A DNA stretch of 64,000 bases, from the NCBI GenBank assembly GCA_009760855.2, contig WPIO01000044.1, positions 1,993,393 through 2,057,392 on the forward strand. The letters run 5' to 3'. Shown here one piece after another: positions 45,531-55,785 of the stretch. The stretch comes from Cristatella mucedo (Eukaryota > Bryozoa > Phylactolaemata > Cristatellidae). The notes below the pieces were generated by a model that was not told the DNA's origin, ran no database searches, and saw only the letters and a program-made list of their open reading frames with translations. How positions within the stretch are numbered: position 1 is the first letter of the stretch; the number at the start of each line of letters is the position of its first letter. The translations under genes were made by a program, and so were the position numbers.

Positions 45531-46799
45531 CAAGAATTATAGGAGGACTGACCGTTTTAAAAGCAATTAAAAAGGCGTGCCCTTGACGACGCCTACGATT
45601 GGTCATTCGCTAAGTCTTGCCTGAGACTTGGCCGAGTAGCAGAACCGCATTCGGCTGCTGAGTCTAAGTTTTCCCTACTAATCAATCACTCGCACCTGGA
45701 AAGAAAGTGACCTGGCATTCCTGGACAGTGCTTACGCAGGTCGCCGTCAAAGATTGGTGCCACTGATGGCTCGCCTTACGCGCTCGCGAAAGCTTACATC
45801 GTTTTTACTCCGCATACCTCTTTAGCTCTGAATTGCCTAGGGATCTCCTGTAGTACTGTTTATTTCTTCTGTTTTTGTTTGCGCATGAGATTTTTTAATA
45901 AAGAGACTAATCAAACTGTCGTTCCTCTGGCGCTAGCCTACTGACGGCCTCATGGTTAGAAGGCGGCGTGACCTGGGCTGATGAGGCCGAACGGAAAATA
46001 ACGTACCCACCCCCCCCCCCAGTTACAGCCCTACCGCCGCCTTTGGTGTACTTAATTAAGATAAACGCTTGTAGCAGTCTCAGCACCATTCTTAGCAGAA
46101 GTTTGGTTAGCCATGGCATATATCTGCTTCAGACACCGACTTTGGCTTCGGGGTATCTATACTCTCAACGCTGGTAAGTCCAAATGCAGCTAAGTGCTGC
46201 TCGACCGCCAGTAGCGCCAAGCGAACTCCTTGGCATGACCCCGTATACATAAGTCGCTTGAGTTCAAAACAATGCTGTTAATCACTTTGATTAGTCTTTT
46301 TTAAGCGCGGAATTCAAATTTGCAGTTCAGCAAGGTGATTTTTCTTAATTTCGAAGTTCGTAAGAGCCAGTAGCTATTTCGTCGTTCACGCACTCAATAC
46401 TTCCGTCAGTGCGTAACTGAAACCCGCAAATAAAGATCTTTCAGGTTAAATCTTTCCCACTATAATCACAAGCAATAAGACTGAAACAAAACGTCCGCTA
46501 AAAATGGCCCTCATCCAACACTTCCCATGCCAAATCTATTGAGAAGTCCGAGGAGACTCGTCTCCGTCTTACGCGAGCACTAAATTCACAACTATCCAAC
46601 TTATTCGCTTCAAATACTTTAATTTCATTTAACTTCTCTATCTCTACAAGCAATAAGAATATGAAAGTACTTGAACTTCATTCGTAACATTTACTTCAGA
46701 CCAACTTAAAGAAATACTTACCGCATCGAACGACCCACGACGTAATAATACTATCACAGTATAATAGTTTGATTCAGAAACCTTTAGGATTCTAACAGT
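45531..46799. other. No confident feature
   Basis: A poly(A) signal-like TTTTTTAATAAAGAG at 45893-45907 is followed by a GC-rich stretch and a C11 run at 46008. A plus donor-like CTG|GTAAGT lies at 46174. No family resemblance. AT-rich after 46260. Confidence 0.3.
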
Positions 46800-47310
46800 T
46801 AAAAGTCGCTCACTTTTAGGTCACTTCATGCTATGGCTCCAGCCTATCTCTCAGATCTACTCCCCCACAAGGCCGAGCATCGCACCACCTGCTTTTCGGA
46901 ATCCAAAGGTTTACCAATACCACGTACAAACCTCAAATCCTTTGGAGACCGTGCATTTAGTTCATATGCTCCCAAAGCCTGGAACTCCCTCCCGACTTCA
47001 GAACATCCCCTGACTTGACCACACCTAAAAAGAACTTAAAGACACACCTATTTAGGATAGCATTTAGTGGGTCCCTGTGATTCGTCCTTCATGTGCTTAT
47101 GCGGGCTGACACGTGCATGCTGCCACTAACTACATTTGCATGCTGACCGTGTGCTGTCAACCCTAACCATGTTATGCATGTTGTTTATCAAGCACGATAT
47201 TACTCACCATCCAATTGCGTTTCCCTTTGCAGCAAATGTAAAGCGCCTAGAAAGAGATTGAGTTTCTCTGAGAGCGCTTTATCAAGTGCATTATTATTAT
47301 TATTAAAACA
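46800..47310 (+). mobile_element. LINE-A 3' end with C-terminal ORF
   Basis: Plus orientation. The frame from 46833 reads APAYLSDLLPHKAEHRTTCF, SESKGLPIPRTNLKSFGDRA and APKAWNSLPT, then 3' region and consensus tail (AAAGCGCCTAGAAAGAGATTG..GAGAGCGCTTTATCAAGTGC), followed by (ATT)n. Truncated 5' at 46800. Confidence 0.85.
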
Positions 47311-47317
47311 ATATTTT

Positions 47318-47478
47318 GAGGCCCGTGATAGCCCAGGTGGTAAATTGCTCGCTCATCGCGACCGAGTTCGTGGTTTGAATCCTGCAGTGGACGATCCTTT
47401 ATTTCCAACTTTAAGCTGTGGCGATAGCCGTTAAGGTTTATCTGCCGCTCTAAAAATGAGGCAGCTAAATCAGCTATT
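47318..47478 (+). mobile_element. SINE-B copy
   Basis: Plus orientation: head GTGATAGCCCAGGTGGTAAATTG, B box GGTTTGAATCC, body GGCGATAGCCGTTAAGG and end AAAAATGAGGCAGCTAAATCAGC. It lies directly after the LINE-A tail. Confidence 0.8.
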
Positions 47479-47479
47479 A

Positions 47480-49487
47480 TTTGAGGTCAAACAATCTTTA
47501 AATCACTTTCGTGTTGTGAGATCAATACACTGTAGAGTTTGAAGGAAAACAAATCCCAATTGCTGTTGCTTAGAGTATATTGTATCAAGGTCATATCATA
47601 TACAGAAAAATACTCATTAATTAAAAACGATGCTCAGAACAAGTTTTATTTATAATCACAGTAATAGTAACTGATGCACGAAATCATCGCTTAACTTTGG
47701 TCAAGTAAGACTATACTTTTTCTGACATTATGGTGGTAAATTTGATGTGAAAGTTCTTTCAACTAAATTACATAAACTACATTCTTCTAAAAGTAAACAA
47801 CTACCTACACAAATTTCTGATCAAAACCATAACATCTTTCAATTTAATATCAAGACTAAAACCCATTAACCTATCTCGAGACTCTTCCAAAGTAATCCCA
47901 GCTTCAGTCAAAGATCTAGGAGCAAAATTTTTGAAAAATGTCAATGTATTAGTAAAACTGATATCGAATTAAAGCATGTACCGAAACAATTTTTAATAAT
48001 AAAATATATGAGACAGTTAATGGAGTCTCCAGACATGAACAACTAAAAAATTCGCGAAAGGTTAAAGAGTGCTTTGAAAAGTAAATTATAAATTTAATTA
48101 TGAATAACTATCAGTACTTTCTTCATAAATATTTTTAAAACATTTTTATATCAGATTTAACATCAGTAGTAAGTACCGATCAGTTCATCTCTAACAACTT
48201 TTATCAAACAAAGTTGCACAGACGGTTGATGTGAGGTCTTTCATTCAGCGAACCTACCCCTACAACAGACAGAAAAGCAAAATTGCATATAAAAACATTG
48301 ATCAAAATGTCAAAACAGAACGTGGTTCATATCATTACGTATACCAGTATGTATTTTAGAAGAAATTTTTTATATGTTATGAACTCATATATTCAAGACA
48401 GTTCAATTAAACACACCCGATTTTAAATATTTTTTGCCTTTTCAAACGAGTTTCGATTATTCTTCAAGATAGTCAAAATCAACGACTTGCCAGAATCCTA
48501 ACTCACCCCGGTAACTGATTAGGTTTAAATACAAATCAATTAAAATAAGATATTACAGAACAAGATGAAATGTTAACCAACAATACGGAAATATATATTA
48601 AAATTTGATTGAATTATTATTAATACAATTCAAAGAGATACCTCAAATGGTAAAATAAAAAATATTATATTCATTGAAAATAATTATGTAGCAACTCACT
48701 AACACAATTCCAATACCTAAAATTGAGGAGTTACGAGCCCAACTGAAAAAAGACGGATTGACAACTTAAAAAAGCATTGAAAGTAATACCAGTGATAAGC
48801 TAAATTATACTTCACATATTGCGTGAAGGCAACCCAAAATCAGAAGCATTCCTTAAAATTATACAAGAATAAATTACAATTTCAAATATTTTGAAATATA
48901 TTGACGGAAACCATTTCATAGAAATGACTTACAGAAAAAACACAGCAGATCAACAAGCAAATGCTCTGAAAATTGTTGCACAAAGCATTAGTAAATCCAA
49001 CTCAGAAAACGTGAAAAGATACAATCAAATTGTATATCAATTCATGGTTTCATCATTTTTGGAAAAAAACTTTACATCTAATCTAATTTAATAGCAATAT
49101 TTCCAGCTATTACATTACTACTAGCTGCAAAAATAATATTTAGAGGAGCAAAGCCATTTCAGGCGAACATAGTAGGGTAATTTACTACAGAGGTGTTAAT
49201 ATAATACAAATATATAATCAATAAAGTAAGGTTAAATCCAGCAACTTTATTCATGTTATAAGAGTCTACAATCAATTTAAATTCAAAAGATAATGTAATG
49301 CAACTCAGTACAATAAATGAGGTTAAAGTATTCCTTTGACTTACTTAGGATGCGTTAATACTTATTGCTGCTAATGAATTCAAACATCGAGAATTAGCAG
49401 AAATATTAGGATGAGAAGATCAAAACTCCTGCAATTCAGGAATAACTGAAATAAAAACAAATTCATTGAATATTGTTTAATTGAAAG
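47480..49487 (+). pseudogene. AT-rich island, left arm: decayed ORFs readable with UGA as Trp
   Basis: This is much more AT-rich than neighbouring DNA. Plus-strand runs stay open if UGA is read as tryptophan. 48139-48423 (95 codons, one UGA in RLM-W-GLSFSE) and 49349-49477 (43 codons, one UGA in EILG-W-EDQ) are examples. 48891-49090 is open in any code (66 codons, YIDGNHFIEMTYRKNTADQQ). Frames between them are broken by UAA. The pattern suggests mitochondrial (or other UGA=Trp) sequence that became a nuclear pseudogene. I cannot name the proteins. The island is interrupted at 49488 by the gypsy element and continues at 54234. Confidence 0.45.
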
Positions 49488-49750
49488 TGTCGTGTGCGCC
49501 CGTTGCTTCTCGGCCACTAATGTATGCCCCACCTACAGCAGGTGGTTGAGCAATTGACTCGGTGCAGCCTTTGATGTAAGCATGTGGCCCACTACAGATG
49601 CACTCCCTTGCGGGGAGTCAGCCCCTAGCTCGTATATGTACACGCTGGGCGAATAAAGATCGAGTCTCGTTCACCGCTCACGTTCGCCCGCTCGTGTCAT
49701 CGTGAGACTTCACTAGCGCTGCTGCCACAGGAGACACAGTTAACGTAACA
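49488..49750 (+). repeat. 5' LTR
   Basis: 263 bp, TG..CA ends. An AATAAA poly(A) signal lies at 49652-49657, upstream of GATCGAGTCTCGTTCACC. Compared with the 3' LTR it lacks part of the CTTATCTGTGGTGAG segment (here CTTGCGGGGAG). Confidence 0.9.
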
Positions 49751-49752
49751 AT

Positions 49753-49770
49753 TGGTAGCAGAGAATGGTT
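49753..49770 (+). other. Primer-binding site for initiator-Met tRNA
   Basis: TGGTAGCAGAGAATGGTT lies two bases after the 5' LTR. It is complementary to the 3' end of eukaryotic initiator methionine tRNA (CCA plus acceptor and T arm) with one mismatch, and would prime minus-strand cDNA synthesis. Confidence 0.85.
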
Positions 49771-50166
49771 ACTGCAATTATGCCGCTGGTGTATGACGGC
49801 CGATCGCCGCTCGACCTCTGGATTGAACGCTTTGATGCCTGTGCGACGGCAAACGGCTGGGACGAGGCATCTTGTACGAGCAAGGTACAAGCGTTTCTAG
49901 CGGGCGAAGCGCTCGTCGTAGATCCGGAACTGGAAAGCGGGAAGCGAACGATAAAAAAAGTCAAGGAAGCGTTAGAGGAGGCGTTCTCTCCAAAGGAGGG
50001 CCGTGGTGAGTACCTCCGCGACTTTGAAGGCCACGTCCTGCAGGACGGCGAGCCGGTGCGGAACTTTATGTTCGACTTGAAGCGCCTTAAGCGGCGCCGC
50101 AAAAGAGTCTCTCCTGTACCATCATTTTTTGAATGGCCTGCCGGAGAGTGTGGTCCCCACCATTAA
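49765..50166 (+). pseudogene. gag, N-terminal part
   Basis: An open frame of 133 codons starts within the primer-binding region. The first ~105 residues (LWIERFDACATANGWDE, FLAGEALVVDPELESG, KEALEEAFSPKEGRGEYLRD) resemble the capsid of Ty3/gypsy Gag, which packages element RNA in virus-like particles. Near 50100 the reading frame is lost, and the rest of the ORF is out of frame. Capsid sequence continues in other frames to about 50400. Confidence 0.75.
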
Positions 50167-50414
50167 GGTTTCACCGGACTGTAAAACGCCAGTGGCCGCT
50201 CTGAAGCGAGCCATGGTTCTAATGGCTATGCAACGAGGGCGCTAACACACCATCGTAGCGTCCCTCGAGTCAGCCGGAGCGACGCGTGCGAACGTCGTCG
50301 ACGAGCTTACCGCCGCCTGGCGACCTTAGAGGCTGAGCTCCAGCGCATGCGAGTCGAAGCACCGGGCGCATCGGGAGAGCTTGGACGAGAGTCTGCAGCG
50401 GCGCTAGCGGGCCG

Positions 50415-50860
50415 GTGCGCCATCGCGAGCGCGGGCAGACGGGGAACTTCGGCGGCCCTAAGAAAGTGCAGTGCTGGGAGTGCTCGGGCTTCGGCCATAT
50501 AGCCCTCAACTGTACTAACCGCAGGGCCACACCAACTACCAGACGGCCTAATGGAAACGGGCGAGGCTCCGCGGCTGGCTGGCGGGCGAGTCTAGAGAGT
50601 CCCCTTTGTGGTACCACAACGCTTAGCGGACCGCAAGCACGTTCGTCGTGCGCGACTGTCGTCGTCGGCGACAAAAATGTATTAGCATCGATCGACAGCG
50701 GCTCAAGCGCGTCACTAATTAAGGAAGAGGCTGCCCGCCGCTGTACACACGCACCGTACAGTCCAACCTGCATGACCTTAAAGACGGCGGCCAATCAGCC
50801 TTTACGTGCCGTTGTACAGTGTGACCTACGGTTTGTTATATATAATTCATTTTATATATA
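50415..50860 (+). pseudogene. gag zinc knuckle and aspartic protease
   Basis: The open frame carries a CCHC zinc knuckle CWECSGFGHIALNC (C-x2-C-x4-H-x4-C) at 50472-50513, the RNA-binding nucleocapsid. After a Gly/Arg-rich linker comes the protease active-site block VLASIDSGSSASLI with catalytic DSG at 50694-50702. The frame ends in the inverted duplication at 50800-50897, which interrupts protease sequence; protease-like sequence (VVDMILGTDFL) resumes at about 50945. Confidence 0.8.
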
Positions 50861-50897
50861 ACAAACCGTAGGTCACACTGTACGACGGCACGAAAAG
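50800..50897. repeat. Long hairpin (inverted duplication) inside the protease region
   Basis: Left arm 50800-50845 and right arm 50852-50897 are reverse complements over 46 bp with two mismatches (32 bp perfect next to the 6-base loop TTCATT). The left arm is protease coding sequence (GTACAGTGTGACCTACG) and the right arm its exact inverted copy, with TTATATATAA at the tip. It breaks the pol frame. Confidence 0.95.
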
Positions 50898-50914
50898 TTA
50901 TAGATGGCAGATCT

Positions 50915-52514
50915 GTGCACCTTACCGTTCTCGTTGTGAGAGGCCTCGTTGTCGACATGATCTTGGGAACCGATTTTTTAAACTCACAGATGGCTCAAAT
51001 ACAATTCCAGGAGCCCTCAAAGGAAGGTTGCCCTCATTTTAAATTGCAATGGCAGGATTGCAATACGGCGGCAGTGGCTAGCGTCGTGGAGCAGGACGCA
51101 GTATTTGAGCTCGAGACGCGATGTTTGGCGCCGCAATTTGACGCGGATGACGTGACGATAGATATACCTGTCTACCCGCAGCCATACAGAGGAGTGGTCG
51201 ACAGGTTTCGAACCCTTTTCCGGCGCCAACTAGGTTCAACTGATCTTGTCTATTACCATATTCCAACAGGTAACAGCGCGCCACTACGTGTCCCTGCGCG
51301 ACGAATTTCACTGCATTTTCGAGACAATATCATGGCGCAGCTTAATATTATGCTAGAGCAGGGTATCACCTGGCCGAGCTCAAGCCCGTGGCTGGCGCCA
51401 GCTGTTTACACGCCCAAGAAAAATGGCGACGTGCGTATAGCAGTAGACTATAAAGAGCTTAATAAACGTGCTGCAAAGGATGCTTACCGTTACCGGACGA
51501 AATTCAGGACCACCTCCATGGCTCCAGCGCCTTCAGCACCCTGGACATAAATTCGGAATATTGGCCGGTTCATCCGACGATGTTCAAAAGACGGCATTTA
51601 CACCCGGCCAGGATTTGGTGCATTCGCCTTCTTAAAAATGCCATTTGGATTATCCGGGGCTCCGGCCACATTCCACCTGTTAATGGACTCGGTTTTGAGC
51701 GATTTGCCCTTCGTTTATATTTATTTGGACGACGTGATGGTCCACAGCTGCAGCGAGGTGGAGCACATCAACCATTTGAATCTGGTGTTTTCCAGACTGC
51801 AGAAGGCCAGATTGGCACTGTCCGGTGGTAAATGCCATATTGCGCAGCCTGGGGCATGTCTTTGACAGGAACGGTGTGCGCCCTGACCTGGAGAAAGTGC
51901 GCCAAGTCAACGACTGGCCAGTGCCGACTTCGGTGTCGGAGCTTCTCGCGTTTCTGGGCTTGGCGTCTTACTATCGTCGGTTCATCAAGGGCTTTGCTGA
52001 GTTGGTCGCCCCTTTGCATGCACTGCTTGCGGCTGAGACGCTATGCACCTGGAAGCGGACGCAACAACAGCACTTTGAGCTACTGAAGGGGGCGCTGGCC
52101 ACGGCCCCGGTGCTTGCCTACCCGACGACTGCCGAGCCTTTCGTCGTCTCGACCGATGCCAGTGACCAAGGTCTTGGTGCGATATTGGAACAAGGAAGCC
52201 GAGTGCTGGCGTTCAAGAGCCGCGCCTTGTCTCCTAGTGAACGGAACTATGGCACCATCCAAAAAGAGTATCTGGCATCCATATACGCCTTGAAGGAGAT
52301 CAGGCACTACCTCCTGGGCCGAAGATTTAAGGCCAGAACCGATCACAATCCGCCTGTTGGTTTCACGGCCAGAAAGCACGCTGGGCTGTCACCTTGCAGG
52401 AATTTGAGTCTGACATCACATACACAAGAGCGGAGCTTGGCACTCATGCAGATACTCTGTCACGCCGGCCAACTGAGGACCTGCCAGCGTGTCTCGTCGA
52501 GGTTCGGCCGGTGA
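50915..52514 (+). pseudogene. Reverse transcriptase and RNase H (pol), frameshifted
   Basis: The end of protease (MILGTDFL) is followed by linker and RT fingers with VRIAVDYKELNK near 51430-51465. A frameshift near 51490 follows. The palm with MPFGLSGAPATFHLLMD and the catalytic YLDD box is at 51722-51733, and thumb/connection (FLGLASYYRRFIKGFAELVA) near 51950-52010. RNase H starts at VSTDASDQGLGAILEQ (52150-52200), with KSRALSPSERNYGTIQKEYL, and loses frame near 52360. These enzymes copied element RNA into DNA. At least three frameshifts separate the parts, so no single active protein can be made. Confidence 0.85.
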
Positions 52515-52519
52515 AAGAG

Positions 52520-53948
52520 GTAAGCGACCTCAGAGAGATGCAGCGGCGAGACCCGCTTTTGAAGGCTGTGGTAGACGCACTGGAGGCCGGTTCAAGCCGA
52601 GCACCACGTTGTCATCCATTACGGTGGTTCTGACAAATGTGGGGCCAGCTAAAACTGATCGACGGCGTCCTCTACCGCTATTTTCGCCATCGACCAGGAG
52701 CCGAATATAGATATGCTTCGGTCGCCAGCCCGCCGAGAAGAACTGCTCAAACGACATCATGACGACAGTGGTCACTAAGGCGTAGAACTGACGTACGACC
52801 GACTACGAGAACACGCTTATTAGGTCAATATGATTCGAGTCGTCGTAAGATATTGCCGGTCATATCAGGTATGCCAATTGGTTAAAGGGACACAGCTCAC
52901 TAACGCCCCGCTGATACCGATGCCTGTAGGACGGCCGTTGGACATGGTAGCTGTAGGCATCTTGAAGGTTGCCATGTCAGCGCCCAGCCGCGAATACCTA
53001 TTGGTATTGCAGGACAGCTTCACGAAATGGCTCAAGACCGTGCGTTTGCAAGACACATCGGCGGCGACAGTTCGGACGGCCCAGTTAAACATTTTCGTTC
53101 GTTTTGGTATGCCGCGCTTTCTGCACTCTGACCAGAACAGCAATTTCGAGGCTGAAATAGTAACCACGCTCTGCAATGCTTTCGGCATACGAAAGACGCA
53201 CACGACGCCTTACCATCCACAGGGAGACGGCATGGTAGAAAGAGCCAACCGAACGCTACATACCATGCTGCGCACCTCATGTCTACACTCAGCCGGGCAG
53301 TGAGAGAACCATCTTCTACTGCTTGTGTTCGCTTATCGGACGGCTCGGCATCAAGCTACGGGCTATACTCCCTTCGAGCTGATGTTTGGCCGCGAGCCGC
53401 AGTGCCTCGATAACCTTGCGGAGAGCGCACAATATACAGGCACTACACCTGCAGTGTGTTGCCACTCGCTTAGTGAAAAGCTCGCCGAATTCCGAGAGCT
53501 AGTTGATGCACAGCTGGTTAAAAGTGGCGAAGAAGCGCAGCGCCGGCGGCAACCGAAAACACCACCCGCATATCATCCCGGAGATCCGGTGTGGCTGTGG
53601 GATAGCCGACCGAGGCACAAGCTCGCACCGCGATGGCTCGGCGGCTGGAGAGTGGAAACGGCTCTGGGACCGGTCACCTTGCGCATCATAAATGACGCCG
53701 GCCACCGGAAGGTCGTGCATCTGGATAAAGTTAAGATGCGAGTTCCGAGGCAACAAGAGTCTAATCTCGACGCGACCCCGGAGTGGATCGAGACCGAACG
53801 AAATGCTGAGAGAGAGGCCTCGAATGCTGGCTCGGGGCCAGCGCCCGCTGAGGAAGTCGAGAGCGCCGGGGAACCGACGGCTGCACGAGTTTCGGGCCGC
53901 GAGCGCCGCCCCAGCCTGTCAGGCTGGCGGACTAGGTGGTTTTTTTGA
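52520..53948 (+). pseudogene. Integrase, broken, with an active-site Asp changed to Gly
   Basis: The HHCC zinc domain (HH..GH..C-x5-C) at about 52750-52870 contains UAA and UAG. The catalytic core in frame 52830-53303 has VAVGIL where the family has a VAVDIL-type Asp (GGC at 52956-52958), then HSDQ (second Asp, codon 101) and, 35 residues later, the Glu in GMVERANRTL (codon 137), i.e. D-35-E with the first D missing. An in-frame UGA at 53301 precedes FAYRTARHQATGYTPFELMF. The C-terminal module (PGDPVWLWDSRP..LAPRWLGGW) and a charged tail end at the UGA at 53946. Inactive as a recombinase. Confidence 0.85.
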
Positions 53949-53954
53949 CATTCT

Positions 53955-53967
53955 ATGGGGGAAGGGA
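53955..53967 (+). other. Polypurine tract
   Basis: GGGGGAAGGGA-type purine run immediately upstream of the 3' LTR, the plus-strand primer of LTR retrotransposons. Confidence 0.8.
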
Positions 53968-54233
53968 TGTCGTGTGCGACTGTTGCTTCTCGGCCACTAA
54001 TGTATGCCCCACCTACAGCAGGTGGTTGAGCAATTGACTCGGTGCAGCCTTTGATGTAAGCATGTGGCCCACCACAAATGCACTCCCTTATCTGTGGTGA
54101 GTCAGCCCCTAGCTCGTGTATGTACCCGCTGGGGGAATAAAGATCGGCTCTCGTTCACCGCTCACGTTCGCCCGCTCGTGTCTTCGTGAGACTCCACTAG
54201 CGCTGCTGCCGCCGGAGACACGGTAACGTAACA
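53968..54233 (+). repeat. 3' LTR
   Basis: 266 bp, TGTCGTGTG..AACGTAACA, with AATAAA at about 54137-54142. It is aligned base by base with the 5' LTR over most of its length. Confidence 0.9.
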
Positions 54234-55261
54234 ACAGCCCTTATAAGGCCATTGAGACAAAATTATTATTACAAAAAAATGTAATTGATAGACGAGGTCG
54301 TATCTATCCTATATTAACATTATATAGTCACGTAGGTCCTAAATGATTACGCTCTATATTTCATATAGAAAATTTAATCGCTGCATTATGTCAACTTAAT
54401 AAAAGCTACTATAGCTGAAGATTTAGACAACTTCATCGGAAGATTGTAAAACAAAATAAAAACCCAATAAACTCACGATTTTTAGCACGAATTTATAACT
54501 CAAACAAAAACAGCAAACGCCTCAACTAAAAATTATTAGTTCACATATATATATATATATATATATATATGTGAACTAATAATGTTCAGATGCAATTCAA
54601 CAAATAGATGTATTAATTGACAATAAAATCAATATACAGGAAATAGGGGTATCAGAAGGAGCTAGATAACATTTATACACACTGAGTTGCCTGAGCTATA
54701 ACAAACGGGGTAAAATGCCACAGATATATAAAATAGGATCGAGAATTTTTAAGAAAATTACTTTTTGAAGGAGGATCAGAAATAAACACATTTAAATTAT
54801 TGAAAAACCGTCAAACGTCCTTCAATATTTACAGCGTGCACGGTTTCTGAATATGCGACGAAACAATACATCCAAGGTGAATTTAAAGAACTTGACCTAA
54901 CGTTTCCACGTGAAATTACAAAAATTCTCATTGAAGTAGTATTGATATAGCAATTAAACGTGTAGTAAATATATCGAATTAATGAATTTGATTCAAAATA
55001 TGGTGAAAGGTAGAAATAGACGTTTATCATGATCGTTTGGAAATTATCGGATTTTAAAGTCAACACGGCATCTATGATGAAAAATAACAAACCAATCAAA
55101 CAAACAAACCAATTAAAATACAGTGGACGTAATTTACGTGCAACATAAAATGTAAGAACTAATCAGCCATCAGCCAGATGCTCAAAAAGCACGATTTGAT
55201 ACTTTGCAAGCATCATATGCATATATATATATATATATGATAATAAATTATATCTATATAT
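54234..55261 (+). pseudogene. AT-rich island, right arm: decayed ORFs readable with UGA as Trp
   Basis: Directly after the 3' LTR a plus frame at 54236-54526 stays open for 97 codons only if the two UGA codons (54344, 54416) are Trp; both sit in plausible contexts (GPK-W-LRSIFH, YYS-W-RFRQLH). A second frame at 54737-54889 (51 codons, DREFLRKLLFEGGSEINTFK) has two more UGA (GF-W-ICDE, HPR-W-I). UAA stops bound them. Read together with 47480-49487 this looks like one organelle-derived segment split by the gypsy insertion. Proteins are not identified. Confidence 0.45.
54532..54583. repeat. Perfect 52-bp palindrome
   Basis: ATTATTAGTTCAC, 13 AT units, GTGAACTAATAAT: a perfect palindrome without spacer, able to extrude a 26-bp cruciform stem. 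It interrupts the AT-rich ORF region. Confidence 0.95.
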
Positions 55262-55268
55262 ATATATC
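55218..55268. repeat. AT-rich imperfect hairpin
   Basis: (AT)n, GATAATAAATTATATC, then (TA)n: arms of alternating AT pair around a short centre, next to the tail of the following SINE-A. Confidence 0.7.
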
Positions 55269-55425
55269 ATTGGTATAGCGCCCTAAGAGAACTTAATTAC
55301 TATTCAGGCGCCATCACGTATGCCACGGGGATTGAGCTTACGACCTCGGTCATTAAATAAATTCATATCGATCTCGGTCATTAAAGGCGAGCACCTTAAC
55401 TACTGGGCCGATCCAGCATTATTTA
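55262..55425 (-). mobile_element. SINE-A variant copy in the AT-rich island
   Basis: Minus orientation. Tail GCGCCTGAATAGTAATTAAG..TAGGGCGCTATACCAATG is intact. In the head, an ATCGATCTCGGTCATTAAAGG-type segment is duplicated (two CTCGGTCATTAAA units at 55347 and 55374). It is the same variant as 45380-45530. Confidence 0.8.
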
Positions 55426-55785
55426 CTTATTGGATGCATTCATATACAACTAATTGTCAATAGATTTGACAATTTTAAAATATTCACCATTCAAGACGCA
55501 TTATTAATAAGACATAATAAAAATGCACGAGAATAATCAATAATTCTAGCTAACACTTTTATGATGATTCACATCCATCAAAAAGCGTTCGCACACATCT
55601 TTCTAGGTCTATCAAAAAGAGTGAAGATTTGTAGAGTAGAAAACTGGATAGATAATTTAAAATAAAAGTATACAGTCAATCCAAAAATGGGAATATTCAT
55701 AGCATGAGATGACATAAGTCACTGATCATACGTTAATATATTTTAATATACGGTAAGATAATTTATACTTTATCCTCTAATCACA
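55426..55785. other. AT-rich island, no reading identified
   Basis: Probably part of the same organelle-like segment by composition; no frame or RNA motif recognised. Confidence 0.3.

Larger units (their letters stand above)
49488..54233 (+). mobile_element. Full-length but defective Ty3/gypsy LTR retrotransposon
   Basis: 4.75 kb. Two LTRs (49488-49750 and 53968-54233) begin TGTCGTGTG and end AACGTAACA. A primer-binding site for initiator-Met tRNA follows the 5' LTR, and a purine tract precedes the 3' LTR. The internal region carries gag, protease, RT, RNase H and integrase in that order, the Ty3/gypsy order, and no env-like frame. Frameshifts (near 50100, 51490, 51620, 51850, 52360), nonsense codons (around 52775-52825 and 53301) and a lost integrase Asp make it non-autonomous. 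The LTRs differ at about fifteen positions plus a short indel, so it is not a recent insertion. No matching 5-bp target duplication flanks it (GAAAG versus ACAGC). Confidence 0.9.

Noticed and set aside
45978-46010. CTGATGA..GGCCGAACGGAAAA, resembling a hammerhead ribozyme core
   Set aside because: The putative stem II (CC/GG with a GAAC loop) is only two pairs, the GAAA box is not in register, and no matching stems I and III could be drawn.
53325-53948. 207-aa ORF as an independent gene
   Set aside because: It is the C-terminal part of the gypsy integrase, separated from the core by an in-frame UGA at 53301.
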